A stretch of 64,000 bases of DNA, taken from positions 39,393 to 103,392 of the forward strand of contig JAKFVC010000091.1 in the NCBI GenBank assembly GCA_021732415.1. Reading direction: 5' to 3'. The position numbers and the translations under genes are program-made. Positions 1 through 9,475 of the stretch are shown one piece after another. Source of the stretch: Planctomycetaceae bacterium. Lineage in GTDB: Bacteria > Planctomycetota > Planctomycetia > Planctomycetales > Planctomycetaceae. The stretch's first letter is position 1, and every line of letters begins with the position of its first letter. The notes under the pieces were generated by a model. That model did not search any database and was not told the origin of the DNA. It worked only from the letters and a program-made list of their open reading frames with translations.

Positions 1-3000
1 TCAGGATCCCAGGGACCGACTTGTTGCCCGCCTGCATGTCCGATCGTACGTAGCTTTTTGCCTTGCGGATCATAGACGTGAATGACCTGCTCGGGGTGGA
101 CTGCCACATAGAACAAGCCATCCGCTCCAATCGCGAGACGATGTGCGATCGTGGACTGCCCATCAATCTCAGGCAAGATAGAAGTCGCCGCGCCTGATTC
201 GGGATTGATCTGCACGATTTGACCCTGCATCACCGCGAACAGAGCACCATCGGCGCGGTAGGCCAGAGATACGGGAACCGCTGGGCCCACTGGACTTTGT
301 TTCGAGTCCGCCTTGTCATTCTCAGCCAATTTTACGGTTGTTTCGCTAATCACTTTGCCCGTCTGGCCATCACGGACTTCCAACCGCTGAGCAGACAGCG
401 TATCCAGCGGAGCTTCCTCCCCCAGGTATTGCAGGGCGGCCACTCCCCAGACGCGGCAACGTCGCGGGTCGAGCGTGCGGCCACCGTGGTCGCGCCGCAG
501 TGATGCCGTTCCCCGCTGACTGTTATCTGCCCATTGCGAAACCACTCGCAGTCGCACGGCGCGGGTGGTGATCTCACCACCAAACGGGACGTAGCCGTCG
601 AGATACATCGCACAGTCATTGCGTTCAAATGCAGGTTCATACGAGTCGCGACGAGCCTGTTCATACTTCGCGACTTGTCGCCAGCCGGTCGCATCGGTGA
701 GCGGAACGGAGCTTGCCGTCGCATCGTCCCAGACATCGATCTCCGTGAGTGCACCGTCGATCTCTTTGATCGCCAATCCCGCCAACTTCTGCGGTTCCTT
801 CCATTCCAGGACATACACTCCCGGATTCTCTGGCGATAGCGCTTCGGTCCGTTGAGCGTCCCATTCACCTGACGCGTTGACCTCACCTGAATTCACGCGC
901 ACCTCAGCTTGAGGCGTCACATTGGTGAATCGGCGACGCAGCAACTTCATCCCTTCAAACCGCGCGAACCAACCAGGAGCAGCCTTGGCCTCGGCACCGA
1001 GTTTGCCTTCGCCCGTTTTGGCCGGTTTATCCAGATCGATTTCGAGCGGATCCTTTGAAGCGTCTTTAGTCAGCAAATCATCAATCAGATTGTCCTCGGC
1101 AGCATCTTTGGCTAGTCGCACGCGTAGTCGGAGGCCGCGCGTCCGGGTCTCAGGAGGCATGGGGATACACGTCCAACCGGGCTTAGGTTGTTCGGGGCAG
1201 AGTTGCCAGTTCGCCTCCTGGCGCGGATTGGGCGGATAGGGAGCATCCGCTTTCAGGACGCTCATCTCGACTTGATATTCCGGTCCGACGCACGGCAGTA
1301 CCACGCTCCCCAGCGGTACCGGTTCGCGGAACGCCAGTACGACGTATTGGTACTTCTTATCTCCGCCGGCCGTATCAATGGTGATGGGGAAGATCGACTC
1401 GCGACGATCAGGTGAGACCTGTCCTTGCCCCGCCGGTTGGCCGGTCAGTCGCAGCAGCCGCAAGAAGTCGACTCGCGGATTCGGTTGGACGCGACGCGTG
1501 CCGAGCGGATCAGGAATCCGTTCCGCGAATTTTGGCAGACAGTGTTCCATGTCAACCACTTCTGATCGCGTGGCATTTTCCAGCCAGGGCACGGGTGATG
1601 TCAGCGAAATGGCGACTTTCCCGTCATGAGCCGCGAAGCCAACCAGAGTGCCTTGCCGCTCGACGCTCGACAGGGCGGCCAGCCGTTCGATCTGATGTGT
1701 CTTCGGATCGAGGCGATGGAGGGAATCGCGTTCTTGAATGTAGACATAGCGATTATCGGCGGTGAGGCATCCCACGCCGCTGAACGGACCGAAGCTGTGC
1801 TTGCCCCATTGCTTGCGGCCCTCGAGATTGCACTCGATCAGACTGACGCCCCCTTCAACTCCGGGCGATCCGAAGTAAAGTCGATCGCCGCACGTCGCAC
1901 CCGAGGTAATCGAAGCATGATCGGCCAGCCAGCCGTTCGCTCCCGATTCACCGTTCAGCCAGGGGGTCATCCCGGGGAAGATCTGCGGCGTATTCGGATA
2001 AACGGTCATCTGATACCGCAGTCCCAGCGGCGGCGAAGTAATCGCTTTCCAGCGATATTTGCCCGGAGCGACCGCCAGTCCCATTTCATCCTTCAAATCC
2101 CAGGACTCGGTATTCGAGCCCTTCTTCCGATCAACCTGGGCCACCAGATTGCGAATGGTACGGCCTTCCTGATCGGTGATGACGAGGGCCAACTGACCAT
2201 CAAACGGCTGCTCGAACGAGATCGCCTTACTGCCGGTCATGGCCGGTGCATTGGCGGCAATCGCGGCTTTTCCCGCCGACTGGTCATTCACCAAAGCCGC
2301 CATCTGCCCAATCCAGGCCACCGGACCGCGTTGGCAGGATGTCATCTCCAGCTTGATTGCCACCGTCTGCAGAGGGGGAAACATCAGCAGTCGATCAATC
2401 GCCCGCTCACCGCCACCAGCCTGTTGATGCAGGACTTGGGCGTCGATGTGCTTCCAAGCAGACTCTGGAGCGACGGCCGGATTCAATCCCTCCGCACCCC
2501 GATAAGCAAACAGCCGGTACTTGTCGGCATTACAGCTCAGCCACAATCCGGTAAGTGCCTGAGGCGTGTCCCACGACAGAATGTAGAACGAGGGGAGGGC
2601 TTCACTGACCGGGCCGCGTTGCATCTGTTTGGCCGCCCCGGGCCGCATGTCGCGACTCGTATTGAACCAGGCTTCGCTGCGGGGCAGGGCATCGGGGTGT
2701 GCTCCAAACGGAGCCCGCTCGCCACTGCCGACCGCTGCCGCAGTGATGCTCGCCAGCCGAGGTTGCCAGAACAGCCACGCCAGCGGACCGCGGTACTCGC
2801 GAGTCGCCTGCAAACGGACAGCCTGGGTTTTGAAATCTGCGGGGAAGGTGTGCGTGGAACTGATCGTCTGCCAGTCAGTCGGCTTGGGCTTGTCTGGAGA
2901 GCCCGTAAATCCCGGCTGGAGTGTCTGTGCCAGAAAATTGCCGGACGGTCCACCGCAAGTACTCAGCAATGCCGTCCCCAACGGGGTTGGTTTGCGAAAA

Positions 3001-3263
3001 ACCAGCACAAGCTGCCAGCCCTCTGTGGCCTGAACTTCATTCCGCACTGGCTTATCGACAATCGGATCGAAATGAGCCCGAAATGCGGCCGCCGTCAATG
3101 GCTCGCGCTGACCCTTATTAATGATCGCCGACCGTTGCAGGTCGACATCCGCCAGCGTGAAAGCGCGGGCAGCATCCACATTTCCGGCACCTCGAGCGGG
3201 CCCAATCGTCAGCAGACAGGCCAACAATAAACCTGACAGGCAGCGAACAAACAAACGCGACAT
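1..3263 (-). CDS. Large secreted protein with FlgD-like segment and propeller-type repeats (3' end outside window)
   Basis: An uninterrupted reading frame of about 1087 codons runs from an ATG at 3263 off the left edge. The start is preceded by GGAGAA at a suitable distance and opens a signal peptide (MSRLFVRC, a hydrophobic stretch, then PARGA). Around residues 360-390 a segment resembles FlgD-type Ig repeats (DLKDEMGLAVAPGKYRW). The last 40 residues in view have the look of an NHL/propeller blade (VIHVYDPQGKKLRTIG). The middle contains F5/8 discoidin-like beta-rich text without a clear family match. I infer a large exported or cell-surface protein of the kind abundant in planctomycetes; the substrate is unknown. 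The competing plus-strand open frames here have no family resemblance and are shadows. Confidence 0.8.
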   Translation of the reverse strand, partial: MSRLFVRCLSGLLLACLLTIGPARGAGNVDAARAFTLADVDLQRSAIINKGQREPLTAAAFRAHFDPIVDKPVRNEVQATEGWQLVLVFRKPTPLGTALLSTCGGPSGNFLAQTLQPGFTGSPDKPKPTDWQTISSTHTFPADFKTQAVRLQATREYRGPLAWLFWQPRLASITAAAVGSGERAPFGAHPDALPRSEAWFNTSRDMRPGAAKQMQRGPVSEALPSFYILSWDTPQALTGLWLSCNADKYRLFAYRGAEGLNPAVAPESAWKHIDAQVLHQQAGGGERAIDRLLMFPPLQTVAIKLEMTSCQRGPVAWIGQMAALVNDQSAGKAAIAANAPAMTGSKAISFEQPFDGQLALVITDQEGRTIRNLVAQVDRKKGSNTESWDLKDEMGLAVAPGKYRWKAITSPPLGLRYQMTVYPNTPQIFPGMTPWLNGESGANGWLADHASITSGATCGDRLYFGSPGVEGGVSLIECNLEGRKQWGKHSFGPFSGVGCLTADNRYVYIQERDSLHRLDPKTHQIERLAALSSVERQGTLVGFAAHDGKVAISLTSPVPWLENATRSEVVDMEHCLPKFAERIPDPLGTRRVQPNPRVDFLRLLRLTGQPAGQGQVSPDRRESIFPITIDTAGGDKKYQYVVLAFREPVPLGSVVLPCVGPEYQVEMSVLKADAPYPPNPRQEANWQLCPEQPKPGWTCIPMPPETRTRGLRLRVRLAKDAAEDNLIDDLLTKDASKDPLEIDLDKPAKTGEGKLGAEAKAAPGWFARFEGMKLLRRRFTNVTPQAEVRVNSGEVNASGEWDAQRTEALSPENPGVYVLEWKEPQKLAGLAIKEIDGALTEIDVWDDATASSVPLTDATGWRQVAKYEQARRDSYEPAFERNDCAMYLDGYVPFGGEITTRAVRLRVVSQWADNSQRGTASLRRDHGGRTLDPRRCRVWGVAALQYLGEEAPLDTLSAQRLEVRDGQTGKVISETTVKLAENDKADSKQSPVGPAVPVSLAYRADGALFAVMQGQIVQINPESGAATSILPEIDGQSTIAHRLAIGADGLFYVAVHPEQVIHVYDPQGKKLRTIGHAGGQQVGPWDP

Positions 3264-3880
3264 CAGACATTCTCCAGCAGAAAATCAGCAAAACAGCGAG
3301 CTCCCGGGCCACGTCCCGACGCTCATCTGTTCGCATGTCCGCAGTGCCGAACATAATAACACAGCCAACTTCGATATCCAGCGAATTCCACGCACCGTAG
3401 GACGGGTCTCCCGGCCCCGTCCGAGTGCCGTCAAATGAGACTACGGCCATTACTTTTAAATGATGGCGAGGCGAGATTTGCGGCGCGTGGCATTCGCGAG
3501 ATTAATTGATTCGAAACGCCTAAAGTTACGGCCGGCGAAGCTCAAGACCTTACAGAATTCAGTGAATACGATCAAAGTCCAGATGACTCGCGTTAATCAC
3601 TATGATCGTGAGATCGGTCAGTTCTTATTCGTGTCATTGGTGTGATTCGTGGTCACTTTTCTTCGGAGATTTTTAACCACGAATCACACCAATGACACGA
3701 ATAAGACTCGCCATTCGCCCCTTCTTGGTCTGCTCATGGCACCCGGCTCGCTTGTTCATTTGGTATGACGTCGCGCCTTGCGTTATGTCTGAGATTGTGA
3801 CAATCTGGCCCCGTTCATTTGTGGTTGTTGATCTGTTGCCTGCAGATCATCCGCCAAGCCCTACAAATTCGGATTTCTCT
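3264..3880. other. Intergenic gap between divergent genes
   Basis: This gap separates the divergent propeller protein and the sugar dehydrogenase fusion. It holds the perfect 30-bp-arm palindrome at 3624..3705 and otherwise no recognisable gene. An in-frame ATG at 3692 lies inside the right palindrome arm. The sequence between it and 3881 reads as non-coding, which is why the later start is preferred for the downstream gene. Confidence 0.6.
3624..3705. repeat. Palindrome, periodic-arm family 1 (copy a)
   Basis: Two 30-bp arms (3624-3653 and 3676-3705) are perfect reverse complements around a 22-bp loop. Each arm repeats a CACGAAT-like unit about every 10 bp. A second copy lies at 19284..19361. 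Between the copies one pair of positions differs in both arms (CACACCAATG versus CACACAAATG, with the matching change opposite), so pairing is kept. Confidence 0.95.
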
Positions 3881-6142
3881 ATGCGTTCGATGTTTCTGGT
3901 TGCTGTCGGAAGTTGGTTCTCAGTCACCATCGCTTTTGCAGAGGCACCTTTCGGAATTCCGCAGCGGACGCCGTGGGTCACTTCCCGAGTGATCGGTTCC
4001 CCTGAACCGCCGTCTCCCTATCAAACGGTTCGCGTCTACGAACAATTGAAACTGGATCGCCCGCTGGATATGGCGCCGTGGCCACTCGGGGGCCGCTGGG
4101 TCGTCTCCGAAGAGTCTGGCCAACTCCATACGTTTGCGAACGCCAAGCCCGAGCGGACTGAGCCGTTTCTCGATGTCCGACGAAGAAATCCGCGCGACCC
4201 GCAAGCGTTTGAATCCTGCCGCGTCTGGAGTTTTACCTTCCACCCCAAGTTCGCCGAAAACGGCTATCTCTACGTCTGCTACGCCGATTCCAAACCGCAA
4301 CCTTCCCGGACCCGCATCGCCCGCTATACCGTCGATGTCAAGAACGGCAAGACGCCACCCACCTGCAATCCTGATACGGAATTTATCGTCCTGGAATGGC
4401 TGGCTGGGGAAGACCATTTCGGTGGCTGCGTGAAGTTCGGTGCCGACGGATATCTGTATTGCCCGGTCGGTGACGGCAGCGGCTATGCGGATGGCAACAG
4501 CAGCGGCCAGGATCTGTCTGATTTTCAAGCCTCCATGTTGCGGATTGATGTCGACCATCAAGACAAAGGCCGAGCGTATGCAATTCCCAAAGACAATCCG
4601 TTTCTGACCGTGGCTAACGCTCGGCCAGAGATCTACGCGTTTGGCATGCGGAATATCTGGCGAATGAGTTTCGACCGTGCGACGGGCGACTTGTGGGCGG
4701 GTGACGTCGGACAGGACCTGTGGGATATGGTCCTCCGAGTCGAAAAGGGAGGCAACTACGGCTGGTCCGTGACGGAAGGGACTCATCCCTTTCGCCCCGA
4801 GCGTCCCGTCGGCCCGGCCCCGATTTCGCCACCGGTGATCGAACACGATCACAGCGAGGCCCGATCGATTACCGGTGGCTTCGTCTATCGCGGAACACGG
4901 CAGCAGGAACTGATCGGCACCTATCTTTATGGAGACTTCGACACGGGCAAGATCTGGGGCATCGAATACGATCGCGCCGCGAAAAAAGTTCTGCGACATC
5001 GCGAACTGGTCGACACGGCGTTGCGGATTGTGGGGTTTGCCGAGGACCTCGATGGCGAACTGCTGATCATTGATTACACCGGCACGCTGCATCAATTAGT
5101 TCCCCGCCCTCCGATTGCCGCCTCGCCGGTGCCACAAGAATTCCCCAGACTCTTGAGCCAGACTGGTCTATTCGCCAATACCAAAAATCACGAGCCGGCC
5201 GCCGGCGTCATTCCGTATTCGGTGAATTCGCCGTTATGGTCTGACGGGGCACATAAGGAACGATTCATCGCCGTCCCCGGCGACAACCAGGTGGAATATC
5301 ATCCCACGGACGCCTGGAAGTTTCCCGAAGGTTCGGTCCTGGTGAAGACGTTCGCCCTCGACCTCGAACCCGGCAACGCCCAATCGCGGCGGCGTTTAGA
5401 AACCCGCCTCTTGCACATCGAACAGGACCATTGGCGCGGATACACGTACGTCTGGAAAGAAGACCAGTCGGACGCCGAATTGTTGGACGCGCGCGGTGCG
5501 AACAAGACATTTGTCGTGAAGGACGCGACAGCGCCAGGCGGCCAGCGCGAGCAAGTCTGGCATTTTCCTAGCCGCAGTGAATGCACCCTGTGCCATACCA
5601 TGCCGGCTAAGTTTGTACTGGGACTGAATACTCCGCAGATGAACCGCGACCACAAATACGGGACGGTGCAGGCGAACCAGCTCGACACACTGGATCACAT
5701 TGGAATGTTCACTAAACGAGTGTCGGACTATTACGATCGGAAAGATGCGGCCACCGGCAAGGTCACTTCGTCCCCACGCGAGCGACTCGTAGATCCTCAC
5801 GATGCAATGGCAACCATCAACGACCGAGCGCGATCGTATCTGCATGTGAACTGCGCCGACTGCCACATCCGCTGGGGCGGAGGAAACGCCTTGTTTCAAC
5901 TGCAATACACGCTACCACTGGAGGCGACCGGCACGATCAATACTCTCGCCACACACGGCGACTTCGGGATTCCGGGTGCGAAGATCCTCGTCCCGGGTGA
6001 CGCTGAGAAGTCACTCTTGTGGCATCGGATGCGCATCACCGAACGCGGGAGAATGCCGCATGTGGGATCGAATGTTGTTGATCGTCCTGCAGTCGAGCTG
6101 ATCAAAAAGTGGATCAGCGAATTGAAATCAGAATCGCGATAA
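3881..6142 (+). CDS. PQQ-dependent sugar dehydrogenase (GSDH) propeller fused to a diheme cytochrome c domain
   Basis: The 753-residue product starts with a signal peptide (MRSMFLVAVGSWFSV, cleavage near AFAEA). Residues about 35-400 form a glucose/sorbosone dehydrogenase propeller (VWSFTFHPKFAENGYLYV; FGMRNIWRMSFD; GGNYGWSV). The C-terminal half matches the SO_2930-type diheme cytochrome style (SVNSPLWSDGAHKERFI) and has two haem-attachment motifs, CTLCH at residue 568 and CADCH at 658. The expected role is periplasmic oxidation of a sugar or alcohol, with electrons passed directly to its own c haems. The substrate cannot be read from sequence. The start at 3881 is chosen because it opens the signal peptide; an in-frame ATG at 3692 lies in a palindrome arm. 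No neighbour is co-transcribed. Confidence 0.88.
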   Translation: MRSMFLVAVGSWFSVTIAFAEAPFGIPQRTPWVTSRVIGSPEPPSPYQTVRVYEQLKLDRPLDMAPWPLGGRWVVSEESGQLHTFANAKPERTEPFLDVRRRNPRDPQAFESCRVWSFTFHPKFAENGYLYVCYADSKPQPSRTRIARYTVDVKNGKTPPTCNPDTEFIVLEWLAGEDHFGGCVKFGADGYLYCPVGDGSGYADGNSSGQDLSDFQASMLRIDVDHQDKGRAYAIPKDNPFLTVANARPEIYAFGMRNIWRMSFDRATGDLWAGDVGQDLWDMVLRVEKGGNYGWSVTEGTHPFRPERPVGPAPISPPVIEHDHSEARSITGGFVYRGTRQQELIGTYLYGDFDTGKIWGIEYDRAAKKVLRHRELVDTALRIVGFAEDLDGELLIIDYTGTLHQLVPRPPIAASPVPQEFPRLLSQTGLFANTKNHEPAAGVIPYSVNSPLWSDGAHKERFIAVPGDNQVEYHPTDAWKFPEGSVLVKTFALDLEPGNAQSRRRLETRLLHIEQDHWRGYTYVWKEDQSDAELLDARGANKTFVVKDATAPGGQREQVWHFPSRSECTLCHTMPAKFVLGLNTPQMNRDHKYGTVQANQLDTLDHIGMFTKRVSDYYDRKDAATGKVTSSPRERLVDPHDAMATINDRARSYLHVNCADCHIRWGGGNALFQLQYTLPLEATGTINTLATHGDFGIPGAKILVPGDAEKSLLWHRMRITERGRMPHVGSNVVDRPAVELIKKWISELKSESR

Positions 6143-6151
6143 AATTCGACG

Positions 6152-6426
6152 AATTTGGACTGCGGTGATTCATCACCGCTTTCCTATTCAGGCTCGAGAG
6201 CCGGACCTACTGGCAAGTCCAACTTTGGAGCGTTTGAGATGGGAGGGCGAGGCTCCCGCCGAGCCTAATACGAGCTTTAGCTCGGCGTCCGCCGGAGGCA
6301 TTTCAACAAACCGGCCTCCGGCGGACGCCGACCTGCGGTCGTCTTAGGCTCGGCAGGAGCCTCGCCCTCCCAAAATTCAATGTCTCAAAAATTAGAAAGC
6401 GGTGATGAATCACCGCAGTCCAAATT
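6152..6426. repeat. Triple nested palindrome
   Basis: Three inverted repeats sit inside each other. The outer arms are 6152-6183 / 6395-6426 (32 of 32 bp). The middle arms are 6241-6267 / 6345-6371 (26 of 27 bp). The inner arms are 6283-6298 / 6315-6330 (16 of 16 bp). The outer arm is itself palindromic (GCGGTGATTCATCACCGC). The element fills almost the whole gap between the stop of the dehydrogenase fusion and the stop of the convergent minus-strand gene. Confidence 0.95.
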
Positions 6427-6430
6427 TTGC

Positions 6431-7213
6431 TCAGACGCGGAACAAGCGATTGCGTACGCCATCCAGCCGGAACGACTTCGAATAGTGATAGACCTTCGCA
6501 CCACCGGGGACATCATTCGCCACGCGCACTAGAAACTCAATCCACTCGGGACAGTTGAACGCCGTGTAGGTTAGCTCCATGCCGGTGATCAAGTCTGCCG
6601 GTTCACGCGTCAGGTCGGGGAACAAGACCGGCCCGGTATCGGTCTGATAGACATTGTCTCGCTCGTTCACATTAAACGTCTTGACGGGATAATAAAGAGC
6701 GACGCGATAGCGGTCCGTTTCATATTCTGTACAGGCCGTGAGCGGATGCTGCGCAAAGGTCGCGGCGATGATCGCTGCGGGGGTCTCCAGCCATTCTCCG
6801 GCGGTCTCGTGGACGTGAATTTTCAGAGAATCAAACGCCACAGCCGTATCGCCGGTCTGGCGGTCGGGTTGAGGTCGATTGTGTCCGTACAACTGCACCG
6901 TCTGTTCCTGCCCGAGGTACGCGTACGACTTAATGTTGAGAAATCGGTCGGTCGAAATCACCGGGACAAAATCCGCGTTTGGGACCGTCCAGATGTCGCT
7001 TTTGACCCCCACCCGTTCGGTCTTGCAACTCGCACCCAGCACAAAACGCTGGGCCGTTCCAGTGGCCTTTTCGGTAATATCGCACACGCTATCGAGTTGA
7101 ATCCGCGCGTTGTTGAGCGAATACGGCGGCTGATGCGACACCGTTTGCGGTGGCTTTTTGAGCGTATCGATGCGAAAGGTCAGGAACGATCTGGAGAAAT
7201 CAATCGTCGGCAT
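6431..7213 (-). CDS. Conserved hypothetical protein (source of an internally deleted duplicate at 15 kb)
   Basis: The 260-residue product has no signal peptide or membrane segment and I do not recognise its family. It is rich in beta-type segments (WTVPNADFVPVISTDRFLNI; RYRVALYYPVKTFNV) and ends LDGVRNRLFRV. ATG at 7213 is the natural start. The first ~117 bp, the region upstream and the last ~30 bp reappear in a deleted copy at about 15.0-15.35 kb. It lies downstream of the GntR regulator on the same strand with a 213-bp gap, so a regulatory link is possible but not shown. Confidence 0.75.
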   Translation of the reverse strand: MPTIDFSRSFLTFRIDTLKKPPQTVSHQPPYSLNNARIQLDSVCDITEKATGTAQRFVLGASCKTERVGVKSDIWTVPNADFVPVISTDRFLNIKSYAYLGQEQTVQLYGHNRPQPDRQTGDTAVAFDSLKIHVHETAGEWLETPAAIIAATFAQHPLTACTEYETDRYRVALYYPVKTFNVNERDNVYQTDTGPVLFPDLTREPADLITGMELTYTAFNCPEWIEFLVRVANDVPGGAKVYHYSKSFRLDGVRNRLFRV

Positions 7214-7426
7214 GTCCGGTTCCTCGGTATCTGTGAAGAGTTGTCGCGTTCCGATTCAACTGGCGACGCTGGCAGGCATGATCCAGCAGTGTCTCCCCGA
7301 GGCTTGGGAATGTCTCGTCATCGCCATGAGCATGCAGAGATGTAACATACTTAAAACCGGAATCGCAAGTATCTGGTTGTCGCGCTGTTCTGTGGCGGGA
7401 AACCAAGATTCAGCACCGAGGCGCCG

Positions 7427-8407
7427 TCAGGGCGACGGCTCTGTCTGGCGTGGAGCGACTGTCGCAATCTCTGCCAGCGTGTTGCCCAGACCCTCATTCG
7501 AAGGGATATTCGGCATCTGTGTTCGCAGGCTATCGAGCAGACTGCGACTCATGTGCGCCTGAAATAAATCAATGGCCGTAGTCAGATCGTGGCGCAGCAG
7601 CGCATCGATTATGCCGAGATGTTCACGGAACGATTTCGCCTGGTGCCGCTTGTCGGAGGGGCAGGTCAGGCTGCAATACATGCTCCGTCGAATCAGCGGT
7701 TTCACCAGGTCGATCAGGACTGAGCTGGTGGTCTGTTCGACCAGCAGAGTGTGGAAGTGATAATCGGCCTGACGACGTTCGCGTTCGGGAAGTGACTCGA
7801 TGGACTGCAGGATCGTTTCGGTCTCGGCTTTCAGTTGTTCCAGGATCGCCTGAGGAATCCGTTGGCCGGCCCGCCGCATGACTTCCGATTCGAACATCGT
7901 TCGAATCTCGATCGTGTCGATCACGTCCTGCCACGTCAGCGAGCCATAACGCCAGCCGCGCCGCGGCTCACGGATCAGGATGCCGTCCCGGGTCAGCCAG
8001 TCCAGCGCATGCCGGACCGTGCCCATGCTGGCCCCAAACTGATCGGCGAAGCTACGCGGGTTGACATCGGCACCAAACTGGCAGTTCCCCTGCAGGATCC
8101 AGTCGAAGATCAACCAGTAGGTCGCATCGATCTGGGACTGTTGTTCGACCTCCCCCGCTGCTTCGACAGGCTGGGGAGCTTGAGTGGGCCATTCCGCGAC
8201 GTACGTGGAACCGGTCGGAGTCTGTTTTACCCAACCATCGTCGATCAGTCGCGAGAGCGCCTTACGAACGGTCGTCCGGCTGACGTTGAGATTGGTCGCC
8301 AGCCTGCCAGGTTTCAGACTGGCCCCCAACTCGAGCTGACGAGTCGACAATTGCCCCAGCAAATGGTTGTAGACCCGCTCATCCAGCAATTCACGTTCAC
8401 CTGCCAT
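7427..8407 (-). CDS. GntR-family transcriptional regulator with two winged-helix domains and an FCD domain
   Basis: The 326-residue protein has a first winged helix-turn-helix at about residues 8-72 (LATNLNVSRTTVRKALSRLI). A second lies at about 95-155 (FADQFGASMGTVRHALDWL). An all-helical FCD-type ligand domain follows at about 165-300 (IEIRTMFESEVMRRAG; YHFHTLLVEQT). FadR/FCD regulators usually have one N-terminal wHTH and bind a small carboxylate effector. Two in tandem in one chain is unusual and might let a monomer contact both half-sites. The ligand and target are unknown. The gene follows the LRR lipoprotein gene on the same strand after 147 bp. Confidence 0.88.
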   Translation of the reverse strand: MAGERELLDERVYNHLLGQLSTRQLELGASLKPGRLATNLNVSRTTVRKALSRLIDDGWVKQTPTGSTYVAEWPTQAPQPVEAAGEVEQQSQIDATYWLIFDWILQGNCQFGADVNPRSFADQFGASMGTVRHALDWLTRDGILIREPRRGWRYGSLTWQDVIDTIEIRTMFESEVMRRAGQRIPQAILEQLKAETETILQSIESLPERERRQADYHFHTLLVEQTTSSVLIDLVKPLIRRSMYCSLTCPSDKRHQAKSFREHLGIIDALLRHDLTTAIDLFQAHMSRSLLDSLRTQMPNIPSNEGLGNTLAEIATVAPRQTEPSP

Positions 8408-8554
8408 CCCACCTCCAACCGGTCAATCCTTGATGTAGTGCGCCGCCATTGAGGGCACATGCTGGATTCCCTGTCTGTCAAGAAACCGTAGCACTGGTGG
8501 CCGCATATCGTATCGTTACCAACTTTTCTGTCGCGAGCAACGCCGGGCCAGCGT

Positions 8555-9475
8555 TTAGTGCTGGCTGACGACATTCACTTCGGGCAGCAGACCCCGCAGC
8601 CGCACGACTCCGTTCTTGGTGATCCGTGTTCCCTGCACATGGATTAGAGTGAACTCGGTCAATTGAGCCAGCGGATGCAGTGGTTCGAGTGCCGCATCCG
8701 ACAATTCCGTCTGCTCCACAAACAGACCCTTCAAGTGCGGCGAATTGTCTGCCAACACGGCGGCCAGCGCGGGAATATCTGCATCCTGGAGGCGCGTCCC
8801 ATTCAAATAGAGTCGCTCCAGCTTCGGCAGCCCGGCAATTGCTCGTACGATTCCTCCCCCCACCTTCGTGCGGGCCAAATGCAACAATTTGAGTGCCGAC
8901 AGGCCCGTTAGTGGGGGAAGCCCCTCGAAGTCCACGGTCGTATTCTGCAGGTACAGCGACTCCAGGTGGGTCATGCCGGAGAGCTGTGCGAGGCCGGCAC
9001 CCTGAATTTGCGTGTCATTCAAATTCAACGTGGTGAGCTGTGTGAGTCCTGCCAGTGATTTGAGTCCGACATCGGTGATCTGACAGCCGGCCAGGTTCAG
9101 TTCGCGGAGTTCGTGCAGGCGGCTCAGATGATGCAGACCGGCGTCGGTGACTTTCGACTTGTCGATCTGTAGTACCTGGAGTTTCGTCAGTAAGCCAATC
9201 GACTGCAATCCGACATCACCGATCGGACTTCCAGACAATGTCAAGGATTTGAGATGGGGCAGGGCGGCGAAGTGCGTAGCGACCGCGTCGGTCATGGTGG
9301 AAGACGTGATCGACACCACATGCTGGCTGTCGTCCAGCGCACTTTTGGCGTGGCCTTCAGCTTCCACGATAGCAAGGGCTGCCCGCTCCGGTGAATGCGG
9401 ACCACCGCACCCAGCGATCAGGCAGCAGCACAACATGTAGCAAGTCACGAGTCGGGAAGCAGTCGACCAACGCAT
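8555..9475 (-). CDS. Leucine-rich-repeat lipoprotein
   Basis: The 306-residue product begins with a lipoprotein signal (MRWSTASRLVTCY, lipobox LIAGC, Cys 23). From about residue 50 it carries roughly nine LRR units of about 24 residues (LTKLQVLQIDKSKVTDAGL; LTQLTTLNLNDTQIQGAGL). This is the DAGL-type LRR common in planctomycetes. Membrane anchoring and protein-protein binding outside the cytoplasm are inferred. The start at 9475 is preferred to an upstream in-frame codon at 9757 because the intervening text is not protein-like and the lipobox fits. It is divergent from the DUF1559 gene. Confidence 0.88.
   Translation of the reverse strand: MRWSTASRLVTCYMLCCCLIAGCGGPHSPERAALAIVEAEGHAKSALDDSQHVVSITSSTMTDAVATHFAALPHLKSLTLSGSPIGDVGLQSIGLLTKLQVLQIDKSKVTDAGLHHLSRLHELRELNLAGCQITDVGLKSLAGLTQLTTLNLNDTQIQGAGLAQLSGMTHLESLYLQNTTVDFEGLPPLTGLSALKLLHLARTKVGGGIVRAIAGLPKLERLYLNGTRLQDADIPALAAVLADNSPHLKGLFVEQTELSDAALEPLHPLAQLTEFTLIHVQGTRITKNGVVRLRGLLPEVNVVSQH

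Noticed and set aside
1626..3230. A 534-codon open frame on the plus strand
   Set aside because: It is Arg/Gln/His-rich shadow sequence opposite the secreted protein gene, whose minus-strand frame has a signal peptide and recognisable repeats.
3920..5095. A 391-codon minus-strand open frame
   Set aside because: It lies antisense to the dehydrogenase propeller, which has clear family motifs; the antisense text has none.
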